A DNA stretch of 64,000 bases from Polaromonas sp. AER18D-145 (GCF_002379095.1 NZ_NBZV01000001.1:235305-299304), one strand, 5' to 3'; positions 35,668-45,579 are shown, counted from the stretch's first letter. Program-made: numbers and translations. Notes: a model not told the origin generated them from the sequence alone.

Positions 35668-35982
35668 CCGGCGGCTCCCACGTACAGCAAGAGCCTGTCC
35701 AAGGAAGTCAGTCCCCAGGGCGTCCGTGTGATTCGTGTGTCGCCCGGCTGGGTCGAAACAGAAGCGGCCGTGGGACTGGTCAATGAAATTGCACTAAATG
35801 GCGGGACGAACTATGAGGAGGCCCGTCAGTCCCTCATGAACTCGCTGGGAGGAATCCCGATAGGCTGGCCTGCAAAGCCAAAAGAGGTCGCGGACCTTGT
35901 CGGATTTCTTGTATCCAGTCGGGTCGCCTCTATCACCGGGACGGAATATGTCATTGACGGTGGAACGGTGCCCACTGTTTGA
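35668..35982 (+). pseudogene. Remnant of a short-chain dehydrogenase/reductase
   Basis: Only the last third remains: [26 protein letters not shown] and the final [16 protein letters not shown] are typical of classical SDR C-termini, including the active-site-helix YxxxK (YSKSL has lost the usual spacing) and the last strand. An in-frame TAG lies at 35665, directly before the homology, and the NAD-binding half is missing. It would be 84 residues if started at the GTG at 35728, too short to work. It may have been the fourth enzyme of the oxygenase operon. Confidence 0.75.
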
Positions 35983-36041
35983 GCCCGGCAGAGCCGGATC
36001 ACGGCCGATGCTTAAATGCCCGGGCGAACCTTCTCGCTGAA

Positions 36042-37385
36042 CTACTGCGTCAGCAGCGAATTGATCAGCAACAAATCTTCCGGCGTCAGCGTGCCATTGG
36101 CCTGGCGCAGCCGCAGCCCGCCGATCAGCACGTTGTAACGCGCCTGTGCCAGGTCGCGTTTGGTCTGGAACAGCTGGCTTTGCGCATTGAGCACGTCGAT
36201 GTTGATACGCACGCCGACCTGGTAGCCCAGCTTGTTCGCATCCAGCGCGCTCTGGCTGGACGCTTCCGCGGCTTCCAGCGCCTTGACCTGGCCTTGACCC
36301 GACAACACGCCGAAGTAGGCGGTGCGGGTGCTCAGGGCGACGCCGCGTTTGGCGCCTTCCAGGTCGGAGCGGGCTTTTTCTTCCAGTGACAGCGTTTCGC
36401 GGATGCGGTTTTGCGTGGCGAAGCCGGCAAACAGCGGCAGGTTCAGCGCCAGGCCGACCGTGGTGCTGTTGCTCCGGTTGTCCAGCGGGCTGGTGGCGCT
36501 GCCCTGGGGGTTGCGTTGCACGCCGTAGCTGGCGGTCAGGTCCAGCGTCGGCTTGTGGCCGGCTTCGGCCTTGTCGATTTCGAGCTTGGCGACTTCCAGG
36601 TTGGCCTGGGCCTGGCGCACCGTCGGGTGCATGTCCTCGGACTGCCGGACCCAGGTGTTCACGTCGGCGGGCACCAGCGGCGGCAGCTCGACGGGCACCA
36701 GCAGGCCTTTGGGCTGGGCGTCGGTTTTGCCAACCAGCTGGTCGAGGGCGATTTTCTTGACGCGCAAGTCGTTTTCGGCGGCAATTTCCTGGGCGGTCAC
36801 CAGGTCGAAACGCGCCTGCGCCTCGCGCGAGTCGGTGACGGTGGAGGTGCCGACCTCGAAGTTGCGTTTGGCCGAAGCCAGCTGTTCACCGACCGCGGCT
36901 TTTTGCGCCCTGACAAAGGCCAGCGTGTCCTGCGCGGCCAGCACATCAAAGTAAGCCTGGCTGGTGCGCACGATCAGGTCCTGTTCGGCGGCTTCGAGCT
37001 GGGCCCTGGACAACACCACTTGCTGCTTGCCCTGTTCGTAGGTGGCCCAGTTGCCGGGCCGGTACAGCGGCTGCGAGGCGTTCAGCGAGGCCGTCTGCGT
37101 CGGGAAGTTGCGGTCAACGACCGGGTTGGTGTTTTCAAAATTGGTGCGCGACGCCCCCAGCGACAGCCCGGCGGTTGGCAAAATGCCGGCCTTGGCCTGC
37201 TCGGCCTTGGCCAGGTTGGCCTCGTACTGCGAACGTGCCGACTGGTAGGACGCGTCGTACTCGCGCGCCGAACGGTACAGCTCCACCAGGTTCTGCGCCT
37301 GGACGGCTGGCGCAAAAGCCGCCAGCACGGCACTTAACGCAAGAGACAGGGGTAGCAGGGCCGGTTTTTTGAAGAGCGTTTTCAT
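36042..37385 (-). CDS. tolC: TolC family outer-membrane efflux channel
   Basis: The 447-residue protein has a signal peptide (residues 1-30, ending APAVQA) and two repeats of the outer-membrane efflux protein domain (LVELYRSAREYDASYQ at the first helix, QLFQTKRDLAQARYN near the second). It is the outer-membrane exit duct for the RND pump encoded upstream in the same direction. It is the last gene of the tetR, mfp, rnd, pcm, rhodanese, tolC run, 48 bases after the rhodanese gene. Confidence 0.92.
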   Translation of the reverse strand: MKTLFKKPALLPLSLALSAVLAAFAPAVQAQNLVELYRSAREYDASYQSARSQYEANLAKAEQAKAGILPTAGLSLGASRTNFENTNPVVDRNFPTQTASLNASQPLYRPGNWATYEQGKQQVVLSRAQLEAAEQDLIVRTSQAYFDVLAAQDTLAFVRAQKAAVGEQLASAKRNFEVGTSTVTDSREAQARFDLVTAQEIAAENDLRVKKIALDQLVGKTDAQPKGLLVPVELPPLVPADVNTWVRQSEDMHPTVRQAQANLEVAKLEIDKAEAGHKPTLDLTASYGVQRNPQGSATSPLDNRSNSTTVGLALNLPLFAGFATQNRIRETLSLEEKARSDLEGAKRGVALSTRTAYFGVLSGQGQVKALEAAEASSQSALDANKLGYQVGVRINIDVLNAQSQLFQTKRDLAQARYNVLIGGLRLRQANGTLTPEDLLLINSLLTQ

Positions 37386-37433
37386 GGGGCGTCCTGATGA
37401 AATGTGAAGTTAGTGAAGAGGGCAGGCCAAGGG

Positions 37434-37790
37434 TCAGTAGCGCGGGACGGAGGCATCGCGCTGCTCGGACCACGCGTTGATGCCGCCCTTCAGGTTGACC
37501 ACCTGCGTGAAGCCGTTTTGCACCAGGAAGCTGGCCACCTGCTGGCTGCGCGCCCCGTGGTGGCACAGGCAGGCCACCGGCTGGTCGGCCGGCAGTTCTT
37601 CCTTGAGATCAAAGATCCGCGCGGGGACGGCACGCATCGGAATGTGCAGCAGCCTGAAACCGTCTTCCCTGACCGACGCCGTCTGCACTTCCCACGGCTC
37701 GCGCACATCAAGCACGATGGGTGCGGGGCCGCCGGCCGGAAGGCTGGCAAGCCAGGCGTTGAAGTCGGCAGGGGACAGTTGGTCAATCAT
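37434..37790 (-). CDS. Single-domain rhodanese-like protein
   Basis: The 118-residue protein carries one rhodanese domain with the active loop C76HHGARS (in LCHHGARSQQ) and the LDVREPWE N-terminal motif. A six-residue loop of this kind is usual for sulfurtransferases of the GlpE/PspE type. It lies between pcm and tolC with gaps of 14 and 48 bases; the trio is a common block in Burkholderiales, from my knowledge of the group. Confidence 0.9.
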   Translation of the reverse strand: MIDQLSPADFNAWLASLPAGGPAPIVLDVREPWEVQTASVREDGFRLLHIPMRAVPARIFDLKEELPADQPVACLCHHGARSQQVASFLVQNGFTQVVNLKGGINAWSEQRDASVPRY

Positions 37791-37804
37791 CGGGACGGCT
37801 CGGG

Positions 37805-38488
37805 TTAAAAGTTGAATTTGGACGGTTCAGGGAAGTTGCGCAGGCGCGGAGCAACCGTGTCCCAGCCCTGCATGGTGCGCAAGGCGGCGTCGCCGACGCG
37901 GGTGACCAGCGTGGCGCGCATGACGGGCTCAAAACCCACGATGGCGCTGAGCCGGCCGCCGATTTTCAGCATCGCCAGCAGCGCGGGCGGCACCTCGGCG
38001 ACCGAGCCGCTGAGCACGATCACGTCGAAGGGACCGATCAGCGGGTCGCTGCCAGTGACCGCCTGGCCGAGTTTGGCGGCGCCGTCGCCGGTGCGCACTT
38101 CGGCGTTGTAGACGCCGGCTTTTTTCAGGTTGTCCCGGGCCAGCTGGGCCAGGTCGGGGTCGATCTCGAGCGTGATGACCTGCTGCGCGCGGTGCGCCAG
38201 CAGCGCGGCCATGTAGCCGGAGCCGGCGCCGATCTCGAGCACTTTTTCATGTTTTTGCACGGCCAGGTCCTGCAGGATGCGTGCCTCGACCTTGGGCGCC
38301 AGCATGCACTGGCCGGGTTTGGCGCCCAGCGGGATCTCCATGTCGGCAAAAGCCAGGGCCCGCATCGCGGGCGGCACAAAGTCCTCGCGCTTGACCACGG
38401 CCAGCAGGGAAAGGACCTGGCTGTCCAGCACTTCCCAGGGGCGGATTTGCTGCTCGATCATGTTGAAACGGGCTTGTTCGTAGTTCAT
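37805..38488 (-). CDS. Protein-L-isoaspartate O-methyltransferase family protein
   Basis: The 227-residue protein has the SAM-binding motif LEIGAGSGYMAALLA and the PIMT-specific N-terminal half (REDFVPPAMRALAFAD, QCMLAPKVEARILQDL). Classical Pcm enzymes repair isoaspartyl residues; this version ends early and lacks the usual C-terminal substrate-loop sequence, as do many PIMT-like proteins next to tolC. The gene follows the RND gene by 43 bases. Confidence 0.82.
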   Translation of the reverse strand: MNYEQARFNMIEQQIRPWEVLDSQVLSLLAVVKREDFVPPAMRALAFADMEIPLGAKPGQCMLAPKVEARILQDLAVQKHEKVLEIGAGSGYMAALLAHRAQQVITLEIDPDLAQLARDNLKKAGVYNAEVRTGDGAAKLGQAVTGSDPLIGPFDVIVLSGSVAEVPPALLAMLKIGGRLSAIVGFEPVMRATLVTRVGDAALRTMQGWDTVAPRLRNFPEPSKFNF

Positions 38489-38531
38489 GGTGTGGCCTGT
38501 AATAAACGGGGGGACTGTCGGGGAAAACCCA

Positions 38532-41500
38532 TCATTTTAGTTGGGGGGCAGCCACCGGGGCGGGCAGGGCGCGCCGGCCGGTGAAAACGCGCTTGAGCCA
38601 CTGGGCCAGATCGTCGAGGTAGCAGTAGGTCACGGGCACCACCACCAGCGTCAGCAGCGAGGAGGTGATGACGCCGCCAATGACGGCCTGGCCCATGGGC
38701 GCGCGCTGCTCCGAGCCTTCGGTCAGTGCAAAGGCCAGCGGCACCATGCCGAAGATCATGGCCAGCGTGGTCATCAGAATCGGGCGCAGGCGCACGCGGG
38801 CGGCCGTCAAGAGGGCTTCGCTGCGCTCCATGCCCGGGATGCGGCGGCCGTCCGTGTCCGTCCGGTCTTCGCGCATGCGGATCGCAAAATCGACCAGCAG
38901 GATCGCGTTTTTGGTGACCAGGCCCATCAGCATCACCACGCCGATGATGGAAAACATTGACAGCGTCGAGCGGAACAGCAGCAGCGCCAGCACCACGCCG
39001 ATCAGCGTGAGCGGCAGCGAGGTCATCAGGGCCATGGGCTGCAGAAAGCTCTTGAACTGGCTGGCCAGGATCATGTAGATGAACAAAATCGCCAGCACCA
39101 GCGCCGAGATCGCATACCCAAAGGACTCGGCCATGTTTTTGGTCGAACCGCCAAACTGGTAGCGGTAGCCGGGCGGAAAGCTGATGCTGTCGAGCGCCTT
39201 GCGGATGTCGGTGGAGACCTCACCGGCCGAGCGGTTGTAGACGTTGGCATTGATGGCGACTTCGCGTGTCAGGTCGCGCCGGTTGATCTGGTTCGGGCCG
39301 GTGGTTTCCTTCACCGTGGCCACCTGGCTCAGGCGCACCGTGCGGGCCGAGCCGTCGGGGTTGCTGCCGATGACGCTGCTGATGAAGGGCAGGCGCTCCA
39401 GGTCCTGCGCTGCGTTGCGGGAATCGGGGGCGAGCCGCACATTCACGTCGTAGGTCTGGTCGTCGGGTGCTCGCCAGTTGCCCACCGTCTGCCCGGCCAC
39501 CAGCGTGCGCAGCGACGCCGCGATCTGCGCCACCGACAGGCCCAGGTCGGACGCGGCATCACGCTTGACGTCCACCTCGAGGGTCGGTTTGTCGGCCTTG
39601 AGGCTGGAGTCGAGGTCCACCAGGCCGGGGATGCCGTTGATCTTGGCCATCACCAGGCCGGTCAGGCGCTCCAGCTCCTTCAGGTCGGCGCCCTGCAGCG
39701 AGAACTCCACCTGCTTGTTGCCGCCCACGGCGTCGAGCAGGCCGACGTGGGTGACGGTGATGCCGGGCACCTGCTTGAGGCGCTCGCGCAGCACGCCGGA
39801 CATCTCGTCCACGTTGCGGCTCCTGGCCTTGCGGTCCACCAGGCGCACGTAGATGCTGGCGTACATCTTGCCTTGCGCACTGCCGGTGTTGATGGTCGAC
39901 AGCGTGTACTTCACTTCGGGGAACTCGCGCAGAATGGTTTCGACCTGCCGCGTCTTGGCCTCGGTTGCTTCCAGCGATGAACCCACCGGCGTGTGGAAAT
40001 TGAGCGAGGTTTCCGAGAAGTCGGCCTTGGGCACAAACTCGGTGCCGAGCAGGGGCACCATGAAAACACTGGTGACAAAAATCGCCAGGGCCAGGCCCAC
40101 GGTGGCCAGCCTGTGGCCCAGGGCCCAACGCAGGATGCGCTGGTAGGTCTCGGCCAGCGAGTCGGTGGCGCGTTCGAACCAGCCGGTCACCCGGCCTATG
40201 GTCCGGTCGTAAAACGTGACCGGCTTGCCGTGCTGGCCGTGCGCATGAATGCTTGGGTCGTGCCAGATGCTCGACAGCATCGGGTCCAGCGTGAAGCTGA
40301 CAAACATCGAGATCAGCACCGCCGCCACGATGGTGACGCCGAACTCGTGGAAGAACTTGCCGATGATGCCGCCCATGAAACCGATGGGCAGGAATACCGC
40401 CACGATGGAAAACGTGGTGGCCAGCACCGCGAGGCCGATTTCCTGCGTGCCCTCCATCGCGGCCTGGTAGGGCAGCTTGCCCATCTGCACATGGCGCACG
40501 ATGTTCTCGCGCACCACAATCGCATCGTCGATCAGCAGGCCCACACACAGGCTCAGCGCCATCAGCGTGATCATGTTGATGGTGAAGCCGAACAGGTTCA
40601 TGAACAGGAAGGTGCCGATGATGGAGATCGGCAGCGTCAGGCCGGTGATCACCGTGGAGCGCCACGAGTTCAGGAACAGGAAGACGATCAGGATGGTCAG
40701 CAGCGCGCCTTCGATCAGCGTGCGCCGCACGTTTTCAACCGCCACCCGGATGGGCCGCGAGCCGTCGCCAATCTGCTCCAGCCGCGTGCCGGGCGGAAGC
40801 TGGGCCTCCAGCTCCTTGAGCGCCTTGTTCAGCCCGTCGACCACCGCAATGGTGTTTTCGCCCTGGGCCTTCTGCACGGTCAGCAGCAGCGTGCGCTGGC
40901 CGTTGTACAGCGCCAGGCTGTCGATCTCCTGGGAGCCGTCGCGGATGCTGGCGACCTGGTCCACGGTGACGGTGCTGCCCGCGCCGGCGGCGGACACCTT
41001 GCGCGCCACGATGATCTTGCCAAAGTCTTCAGGCCGTTTCATGCGCGCGTCGATTTTCACGACGCGTTCCTGCGCCAGCGAACGGATGGCGCCCACCGGC
41101 AGGTCCTGGTTTTCGTTGCGCACGGCGCTCGCCACCTGGTCGGCCGTGATGCCCAGCGCTTCCATGGCCTGCGGGTTCAGGTAGATGTTGATTTCGCGCT
41201 TGCTGCCACCCACCAGGCTGACCGAGCCGACGCCGCGCACATTCTCCAGCCGCTTCTTGAGCACCTGGTCGGCCCAGTTGGTCAGTTCGACGGCGGTAGG
41301 CAGCGCCGCTGTGCCTGCCGCTGCCGGCGTTTTGCCATCCGCGCCTGCAGCCATCGGCAACACGGCCACCGACCAGATCGCGCGGTTGGCCGGGTCGAAG
41401 CGCAGCACACGCGGCTCCTTGACCTCGTCACGCAGCAGCGGACGCAGCGACGCAATCTTTTCGCGCACGTCTTCTGCCGCCTTGCGGCCGTCGATCTGCA

Positions 41501-41789
41501 GCTGGAATTCGATGATGACGACCGACTGGCCTTCGTAGCTGCGGGACGTCAGGGCGTTGATGCCGGCGATCGAGTTGACGCCTTCCTCGATTTTCTTGGT
41601 GACTTCGCTCTCGACGATTTCGGGCGAAGCGCCGGGGTATTCGGTGGTGACCACCACCACCGGAAAGTCAATGTTCGGAAACTGGTCGACCTGCAGGCGC
41701 TGGTAGGAGAACAGGCCCAGCACCACGATGGCGAGCATGACCATGGTCGCGAAGACCGGATTTTTCAGGCTGACCTGCGTGAACCACAT
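38532..41789 (-). CDS. RND-family efflux pump inner-membrane subunit (AcrB/HAE-1 type)
   Basis: The 1085-residue protein has twelve membrane helices in two halves and large periplasmic loops. Conserved features include [21 protein letters not shown] at the first loop, [12 protein letters not shown] with the proton-relay aspartates in TM4, and [10 protein letters not shown] near TM6. It exports hydrophobic compounds by proton antiport with the adaptor encoded 6 bases upstream and TolC downstream. A short Ala/Gly/Pro-rich insert ([16 protein letters not shown]) near residue 150 in the first porter domain makes it slightly long. Confidence 0.93.
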   Translation of the reverse strand: MWFTQVSLKNPVFATMVMLAIVVLGLFSYQRLQVDQFPNIDFPVVVVTTEYPGASPEIVESEVTKKIEEGVNSIAGINALTSRSYEGQSVVIIEFQLQIDGRKAAEDVREKIASLRPLLRDEVKEPRVLRFDPANRAIWSVAVLPMAAGADGKTPAAAGTAALPTAVELTNWADQVLKKRLENVRGVGSVSLVGGSKREINIYLNPQAMEALGITADQVASAVRNENQDLPVGAIRSLAQERVVKIDARMKRPEDFGKIIVARKVSAAGAGSTVTVDQVASIRDGSQEIDSLALYNGQRTLLLTVQKAQGENTIAVVDGLNKALKELEAQLPPGTRLEQIGDGSRPIRVAVENVRRTLIEGALLTILIVFLFLNSWRSTVITGLTLPISIIGTFLFMNLFGFTINMITLMALSLCVGLLIDDAIVVRENIVRHVQMGKLPYQAAMEGTQEIGLAVLATTFSIVAVFLPIGFMGGIIGKFFHEFGVTIVAAVLISMFVSFTLDPMLSSIWHDPSIHAHGQHGKPVTFYDRTIGRVTGWFERATDSLAETYQRILRWALGHRLATVGLALAIFVTSVFMVPLLGTEFVPKADFSETSLNFHTPVGSSLEATEAKTRQVETILREFPEVKYTLSTINTGSAQGKMYASIYVRLVDRKARSRNVDEMSGVLRERLKQVPGITVTHVGLLDAVGGNKQVEFSLQGADLKELERLTGLVMAKINGIPGLVDLDSSLKADKPTLEVDVKRDAASDLGLSVAQIAASLRTLVAGQTVGNWRAPDDQTYDVNVRLAPDSRNAAQDLERLPFISSVIGSNPDGSARTVRLSQVATVKETTGPNQINRRDLTREVAINANVYNRSAGEVSTDIRKALDSISFPPGYRYQFGGSTKNMAESFGYAISALVLAILFIYMILASQFKSFLQPMALMTSLPLTLIGVVLALLLFRSTLSMFSIIGVVMLMGLVTKNAILLVDFAIRMREDRTDTDGRRIPGMERSEALLTAARVRLRPILMTTLAMIFGMVPLAFALTEGSEQRAPMGQAVIGGVITSSLLTLVVVPVTYCYLDDLAQWLKRVFTGRRALPAPVAAPQLK

Positions 41790-41795
41790 ACAGAC

Positions 41796-42992
41796 TTAGG
41801 GCGCGGTTTTGGCTGCTGCGGGCGCGGAAGGGGCCTGGGCCCAGGCGGGCGCCTGCGTGAACTTCACGGCCGTGCCCTCGCGCAAGGCACCCACGGCGCC
41901 GGAAATGGCCACCGCGTTTTCCGCCAGCCCCTTGACGGCCACCAGGGTGCCCTGGCCCGCGTCTGTGGCACTGCTGCCGCGCAGGCCCATCTCCACCGGC
42001 TTGTGCACGACCTGGTTGTTGTCCACCACCTGCACATAAGGCGCGGGTTTGTCGGTGCGCACGGCGCTCAGCGGCACGGCCAGGGCCTGCATGCGCGTCG
42101 TGCCCAGCGTGCCCTGTGCAAACAGGCCCTGGCGCAGACCCAGGGGTGTGGCCGTGTTGTCGATGCCCAGGTACACCAGCACGCTGCGGCTGCCGCCCTG
42201 GGCGCTGGGGTTGATGCGTGCCACCGTCGCCTTGACGGTTTGCGCGCTGCCTTCTATCTGCAGCACGGCGCTCTGGCCGGGGCGCACCGTCAGCGCATCG
42301 GCCGCGCTCAGGCTGGCTTCCATTTCAAGCCGGCTCAGGTCGACAATTTCCAGCACCCGCACGTCCACCCCGAGGCGTTCACCGGGCTGGGCCAGGCGCT
42401 GCGCGACCTGGCCCGACAGGGGCGCGCGCAGTACCGTGTCGTCCAGCGATTTTCTGGCCACCTCGGCCGCGGCGAGGGCGGCCCGGTGGTTGGCTTTGGC
42501 CGCGTTGAGGTTGGCCAGCGAGGCGTCGAGCGCCGTTTTGGAAATGAAACCCTGGTTGACCAGGGCCTGGTTGTTGTCGTACTGCCGCTGCACGATGTCG
42601 ATTTGTGCTTTGGCCGAATCGGCCTGCTCCTGCGCCTGCCGCATGCGCGACTGGTACTCGCTGGCGTCGATGCGTGCCAGCACCTGCCCGGCCTTGACGG
42701 TGTCGCCTTCCCGCACCGTCAGGCCCTGCAGTTCGCCGGCCACCCGCGTCTTGACGAAGGCCGAGTTGACGGCCTTGAGCGAACCCGACACCGGCAGGCC
42801 CTGGCTGATCTCCACGGTTTTGGCCTGGAACACGTCGGTGGCGGCCAGTTCGACCACGGTTTGCGCCTTGGCCGCCGTGGTGTCGGCCAGCGCCTGCTGC
42901 TGCTTTTTGCGTGCCGACAGCGTGCCCCACACGGCCGTGGCTAGCAGCAGCAACAGGACGAGGGCGATGGCCCATTTGATCCAGGGTTTCAT
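41796..42992 (-). CDS. RND efflux periplasmic adaptor (membrane fusion protein)
   Basis: From MKPWIKWAIALVLLLLLATA (an N-terminal membrane anchor, no lipobox) the protein has 398 residues. It has the lipoyl half-motifs GLPVSGSLKAVNSAF and LRAPLSGQVAQRLAQPGE, an alpha-hairpin coiled coil between them (about residues 105-165), and the barrel domain ending LREGTAVKFTQAP. The ATG overlaps the tetR stop region by four bases. The longer open frame runs through tetR and is not used. Confidence 0.92.
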   Translation of the reverse strand: MKPWIKWAIALVLLLLLATAVWGTLSARKKQQQALADTTAAKAQTVVELAATDVFQAKTVEISQGLPVSGSLKAVNSAFVKTRVAGELQGLTVREGDTVKAGQVLARIDASEYQSRMRQAQEQADSAKAQIDIVQRQYDNNQALVNQGFISKTALDASLANLNAAKANHRAALAAAEVARKSLDDTVLRAPLSGQVAQRLAQPGERLGVDVRVLEIVDLSRLEMEASLSAADALTVRPGQSAVLQIEGSAQTVKATVARINPSAQGGSRSVLVYLGIDNTATPLGLRQGLFAQGTLGTTRMQALAVPLSAVRTDKPAPYVQVVDNNQVVHKPVEMGLRGSSATDAGQGTLVAVKGLAENAVAISGAVGALREGTAVKFTQAPAWAQAPSAPAAAKTAP

Positions 42993-43675
42993 TTTTTTGC
43001 CTTGGCAGTGACGGGCACCACGCAGATCCCGTGGAGGATGGTGTCGACCTGGGTGGCGATGTATTTCGTGGCGTTGCCCGGCAGGCTGGGGTCTGCGCAG
43101 GTGCCCGCGGAATGTTTGGCCAGAATCAGGAAAATCATGGGCGCAATCACGCTGTAGATGGCGTAGTCGAGGTCCATCGGCCGGAATTCGCCGCGGTCGA
43201 TGCCGCGCTGCATGATGCGGCGAAACAGCGCCTGGCCGGGCAGGATGACTTCCTGTTGATAGAAAGCGGTGATTTCCGGAAAATTGCCGGCTTCGCTCAT
43301 CATGAGTTTGGTGATGCCTGAGGCCCGGGTGGCGCCCACGCGCTCCCACCACACCGTCATGCAGTAGGCCAGCATCTCGGCGGTGGTGCCTTCAAAACGT
43401 TCGAACTCGTCGTTCCACTCCTTGAAGCGGCCCGAGATGTTTTCACGCACCACGGCCTTGAGCAGTTCTTCCTTGCTCTGGAAATACAGGAACAGCGTGC
43501 CCTTGGAAACGCCGGCGCGGGCGGCCACTTCTTCGGCGCGGGTCGCGGCAAAACCTTTTTCGACAAACAGGTCGAGCGCGGCGTCCAGCAGTTCGCCGGG
43601 GCGCGCTTCCTTGCGCCGCTCGCGTTTGGCCGAGAGCGTGGCGGTGGTATCGCTGAGGAATTTGGAGATGGACAT
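42989..43675 (-). CDS. TetR family regulator of the RND operon
   Basis: The 228-residue repressor has the TetR helix-turn-helix (ATRAEEVAARAGVSKGTLFLYF near residues 40-62) and an all-helical ligand domain similar to the AcrR/PsrA group. It heads the efflux operon with a four-base overlap to the adaptor gene, and a palindrome-like site lies four bases upstream of its ATG, so autoregulation together with the pump is likely. Confidence 0.92.
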   Translation of the reverse strand: MSISKFLSDTTATLSAKRERRKEARPGELLDAALDLFVEKGFAATRAEEVAARAGVSKGTLFLYFQSKEELLKAVVRENISGRFKEWNDEFERFEGTTAEMLAYCMTVWWERVGATRASGITKLMMSEAGNFPEITAFYQQEVILPGQALFRRIMQRGIDRGEFRPMDLDYAIYSVIAPMIFLILAKHSAGTCADPSLPGNATKYIATQVDTILHGICVVPVTAKAKK

Positions 43676-43678
43676 GAG

Positions 43679-43700
43679 TTACTGACTGACTGGTTAGTAA
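43679..43700. promoter_or_regulatory. Probable TetR operator
   Basis: TTACTGACTGACTGGTTAGT followed by AA is an imperfect palindrome with outer arms TTACT/AGTAA, of the ACTGACTGGTTAGT type seen upstream of many AcrR/TetR-regulated pumps. It lies between the tetR start and the promoter region. Confidence 0.65.
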
Positions 43701-43787
43701 TGTAGTGCCTTGCTCCCGGTCCGTCAAGGGACCCGCCCACTTTATCCGGGCTCAGGCAGGTGAAGGTTCGGTAAAGCTTGCGGCAGA

Positions 43788-44558
43788 TCAAGGCCGGGCA
43801 ATGCGCAGGGCCAGCCACTCCTTGAGCACCAGCCGCGAAGCATCCAGCCCATCGGACGATGGCAGCCATTCCAGCACACCGTTGCGGCTGGGCAGCATGA
43901 AACCCATGGGCGCAGCGGTCACCGTGAAGCCGGCGCGCTCGAACGCCAGCACCGAACGCGGCATGTGCCAGGCATGGGTGACCAGCGCGATCCGCTGCAC
44001 GCCGTCCTTATGCAGCAGCGGCCTGAGCAGGCTGGCGTTTTCGGCCGTGTCGCGCGAGCGGTCGTCGACCCAGCGCAGCTTCAGGCCATAGTCCTGCTCG
44101 GCCATGCGGCGTGCGACTTCGCCTTCCGAAAGGACTTGTGCGTCGGCCGCGCCCCAACCCATGCCGCCGGCAAACGCCACCGGCAGGCCGGTCTGGCGCG
44201 CCAGCCAGGCGCCGTAGCGCAGGCGCATGGCCGCGGCGGGGGAGGACTGCGCCTGGCCATACTCCGGCGCCACCGGATGCACGCCGCCGCCCAGCACCAC
44301 AATGGCCTGCACACCGCTGCTTTTCAGCGCGGCCGCCGTCACCGGCGCATGCTGCTGCAGGATGGTCTGCGCCAGCCACACGGCGACCGCATGACAGCTC
44401 AGGAACCAGAGCAGGGCCACGCCGGCAAAGGCCAGCAGCAGGCCAGGCACCTTTTTGCGAATGGACAGCAGCAGGCCCAGCAGGGCCAGCAGCAGGGGCG
44501 CCGCGGGCGGCAGCACCAGCGTGGCGAGAATCGGCTTGAGTTCACCCAGTGACATCAT
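43788..44558 (-). CDS. YdcF/ElyC/SanA family (DUF218) membrane protein
   Basis: The 256-residue protein has two N-terminal membrane helices (about residues 12-30 and 36-62) and a DUF218 domain starting QAIVVLGGGVHPVAPEYG, with RYGAWLARQTGLPVAFAGG, DDRSRDTAENA and VTHAWHMPRS. ElyC homologues affect envelope carbon lipid and peptidoglycan balance; the exact role is unknown. It is separated by 112 bases from tetR on the same strand. Confidence 0.88.
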   Translation of the reverse strand: MMSLGELKPILATLVLPPAAPLLLALLGLLLSIRKKVPGLLLAFAGVALLWFLSCHAVAVWLAQTILQQHAPVTAAALKSSGVQAIVVLGGGVHPVAPEYGQAQSSPAAAMRLRYGAWLARQTGLPVAFAGGMGWGAADAQVLSEGEVARRMAEQDYGLKLRWVDDRSRDTAENASLLRPLLHKDGVQRIALVTHAWHMPRSVLAFERAGFTVTAAPMGFMLPSRNGVLEWLPSSDGLDASRLVLKEWLALRIARP

Positions 44559-44560
44559 TC

Positions 44561-44620
44561 AAAATGCTCTCAAATAAATAGCTGCTTGCGTAGGTACAGA
44601 AAGGGCTGGAGGCCAATTGG
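44561..44620 (+). repeat. Repeat family B, intergenic reference copy
   Basis: This copy shows the full block order on the plus strand: AAAATGCTCTCAAATAAATA, GCTGCTTGCG, GGTACAGAAAGGGCTGGAGG and CCAATTG. It begins two bases before the ydcF start (other strand) and lies 160 bases upstream of msrA. Confidence 0.8.
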
Positions 44621-44780
44621 GTTCATCAACTTCAGGAAACAGGGGGCCGGGGTCGGGGGCAGGACGGCTAAAGGGTTTTCCGGTTTGCCGGATGATCAAC
44701 GCCTGAATTCAATACCATTCGGTCAAGCCCGCACAAACAAGCCAGAACCGCCCATCGTAACCAAACAAGGATGATCACCC

Positions 44781-45341
44781 ATGACCCCAGACCCATCGAA
44801 CGGCACCAGCCTGCAGACCATCACGCTGGGCGGCGGCTGCTTCTGGTGCACCGAAGCGGTGTTTGTGCAGGTGCGCGGCATCGTGGACGTCGAGTCGGGC
44901 TACAGCAACGGCCATGTCAGCCAGCCCAGCTACGAACAGGTGTGCACCGGCACCACCGGCCACAACGAGGTCGTCAAGCTGGTCTATGACCCGGCACAGA
45001 TCAGCCTGCGGGCCATTCTTGAAATTTTCTTCGTGATCCACGACCCGACCACGCTGAACCGCCAGGGCAACGACAGCGGCACGCAATACCGCAGCGGCAT
45101 CTATTACTCGACGCCCCAGCAGAAGCAGGTCGCCGAGGACATGGTCAGCGCGCTGAACCGCGACAAGCTGTTCGGCAAGCCGGTGGTCACCGAGGTGCTG
45201 CCGGTGGCCAACTACTGGCCGGCCGAGGCGTACCACCAGGACTTCTTCGAGAAAAACCCCAACCAGGGCTACTGCATGGCGGTGGCCGGGCCCAAGGTCG
45301 CCAAATTCCGCAAGACGTTTTCGGAATACGCCAAAAGCTGA
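44781..45341 (+). CDS. msrA: Peptide-methionine (S)-S-oxide reductase
   Basis: The 186-residue repair enzyme has the active site GGGCFWCTEAVF with catalytic C20, and the YSNGHVSQPSYEQVCTG, HNEVVKLVYDP and PAEAYHQDFF segments. A second cysteine (C23) and one near residue 167 (GYCMAV) can act as resolving cysteines. It has no signal peptide. It stands alone; a GGCCGCC-G-GGCGGCC hairpin lies just after the stop at 45346-45360. Confidence 0.95.
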   Translation: MTPDPSNGTSLQTITLGGGCFWCTEAVFVQVRGIVDVESGYSNGHVSQPSYEQVCTGTTGHNEVVKLVYDPAQISLRAILEIFFVIHDPTTLNRQGNDSGTQYRSGIYYSTPQQKQVAEDMVSALNRDKLFGKPVVTEVLPVANYWPAEAYHQDFFEKNPNQGYCMAVAGPKVAKFRKTFSEYAKS

Positions 45342-45345
45342 GGGT

Positions 45346-45360
45346 GGCCGCCGGGCGGCC
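45346..45360. terminator. Hairpin after msrA, no T-tract
   Basis: GGCCGCC and GGCGGCC pair over seven bases around one G, five bases after the msrA stop. The absence of a T-run makes it a weak terminator candidate. The rest of the 238-base gap holds only the promoter described next. Confidence 0.4.
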
Positions 45361-45537
45361 CGAGGTCGTCGCGCGCTTGGCTCTGGCGCAAAGCACCAGG
45401 CGCTGCATGGCTGAGGCCGGACCGGCGCCGGTTCTGATGCCTGTTTTGATGCCAGTTCTGGTGCATGGCGCCCGCATCTGGTGCGAATCAATGCTGCGTG
45501 GTGCGGGGAAACCCTTGGTTTGCTTGACGGTGCAAAT

Positions 45538-45561
45538 GTCCTATTGACAGAACAATAGGAC
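45538..45561. promoter_or_regulatory. GntR operator: perfect 9-base inverted repeat
   Basis: GTCCTATTG (45538-45546) and CAATAGGAC (45553-45561) are perfect inverted repeats around ACAGAA. The left arm and centre contain the -35 hexamer of the promoter, so binding would block RNA polymerase. HutC-type GntR operators are usually such symmetrical sites next to their own gene. Confidence 0.8.
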
Positions 45562-45573
45562 TGTTCCTACTAT
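45544..45573 (+). promoter_or_regulatory. Sigma-70 promoter of the GntR gene
   Basis: A consensus -35 TTGACA (45544-45549) and -10 TACTAT (45568-45573) are 18 bases apart. Transcription would start near 45580, the first base of the first ATG, so the mRNA is leaderless or has an 18-base leader to the next ATG at 45598; neither has a recognisable ribosome site. Confidence 0.7.
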
Positions 45574-45579
45574 CGGCCC

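Noticed and set aside
39993..42944. 983-residue open frame antisense to the RND pump and adaptor genes
   Set aside because: It mirrors the third-position GC of the real genes, is rich in Gln/His/Arg/Gly and has no domain; the opposite strand encodes a clear AcrB-type pump.
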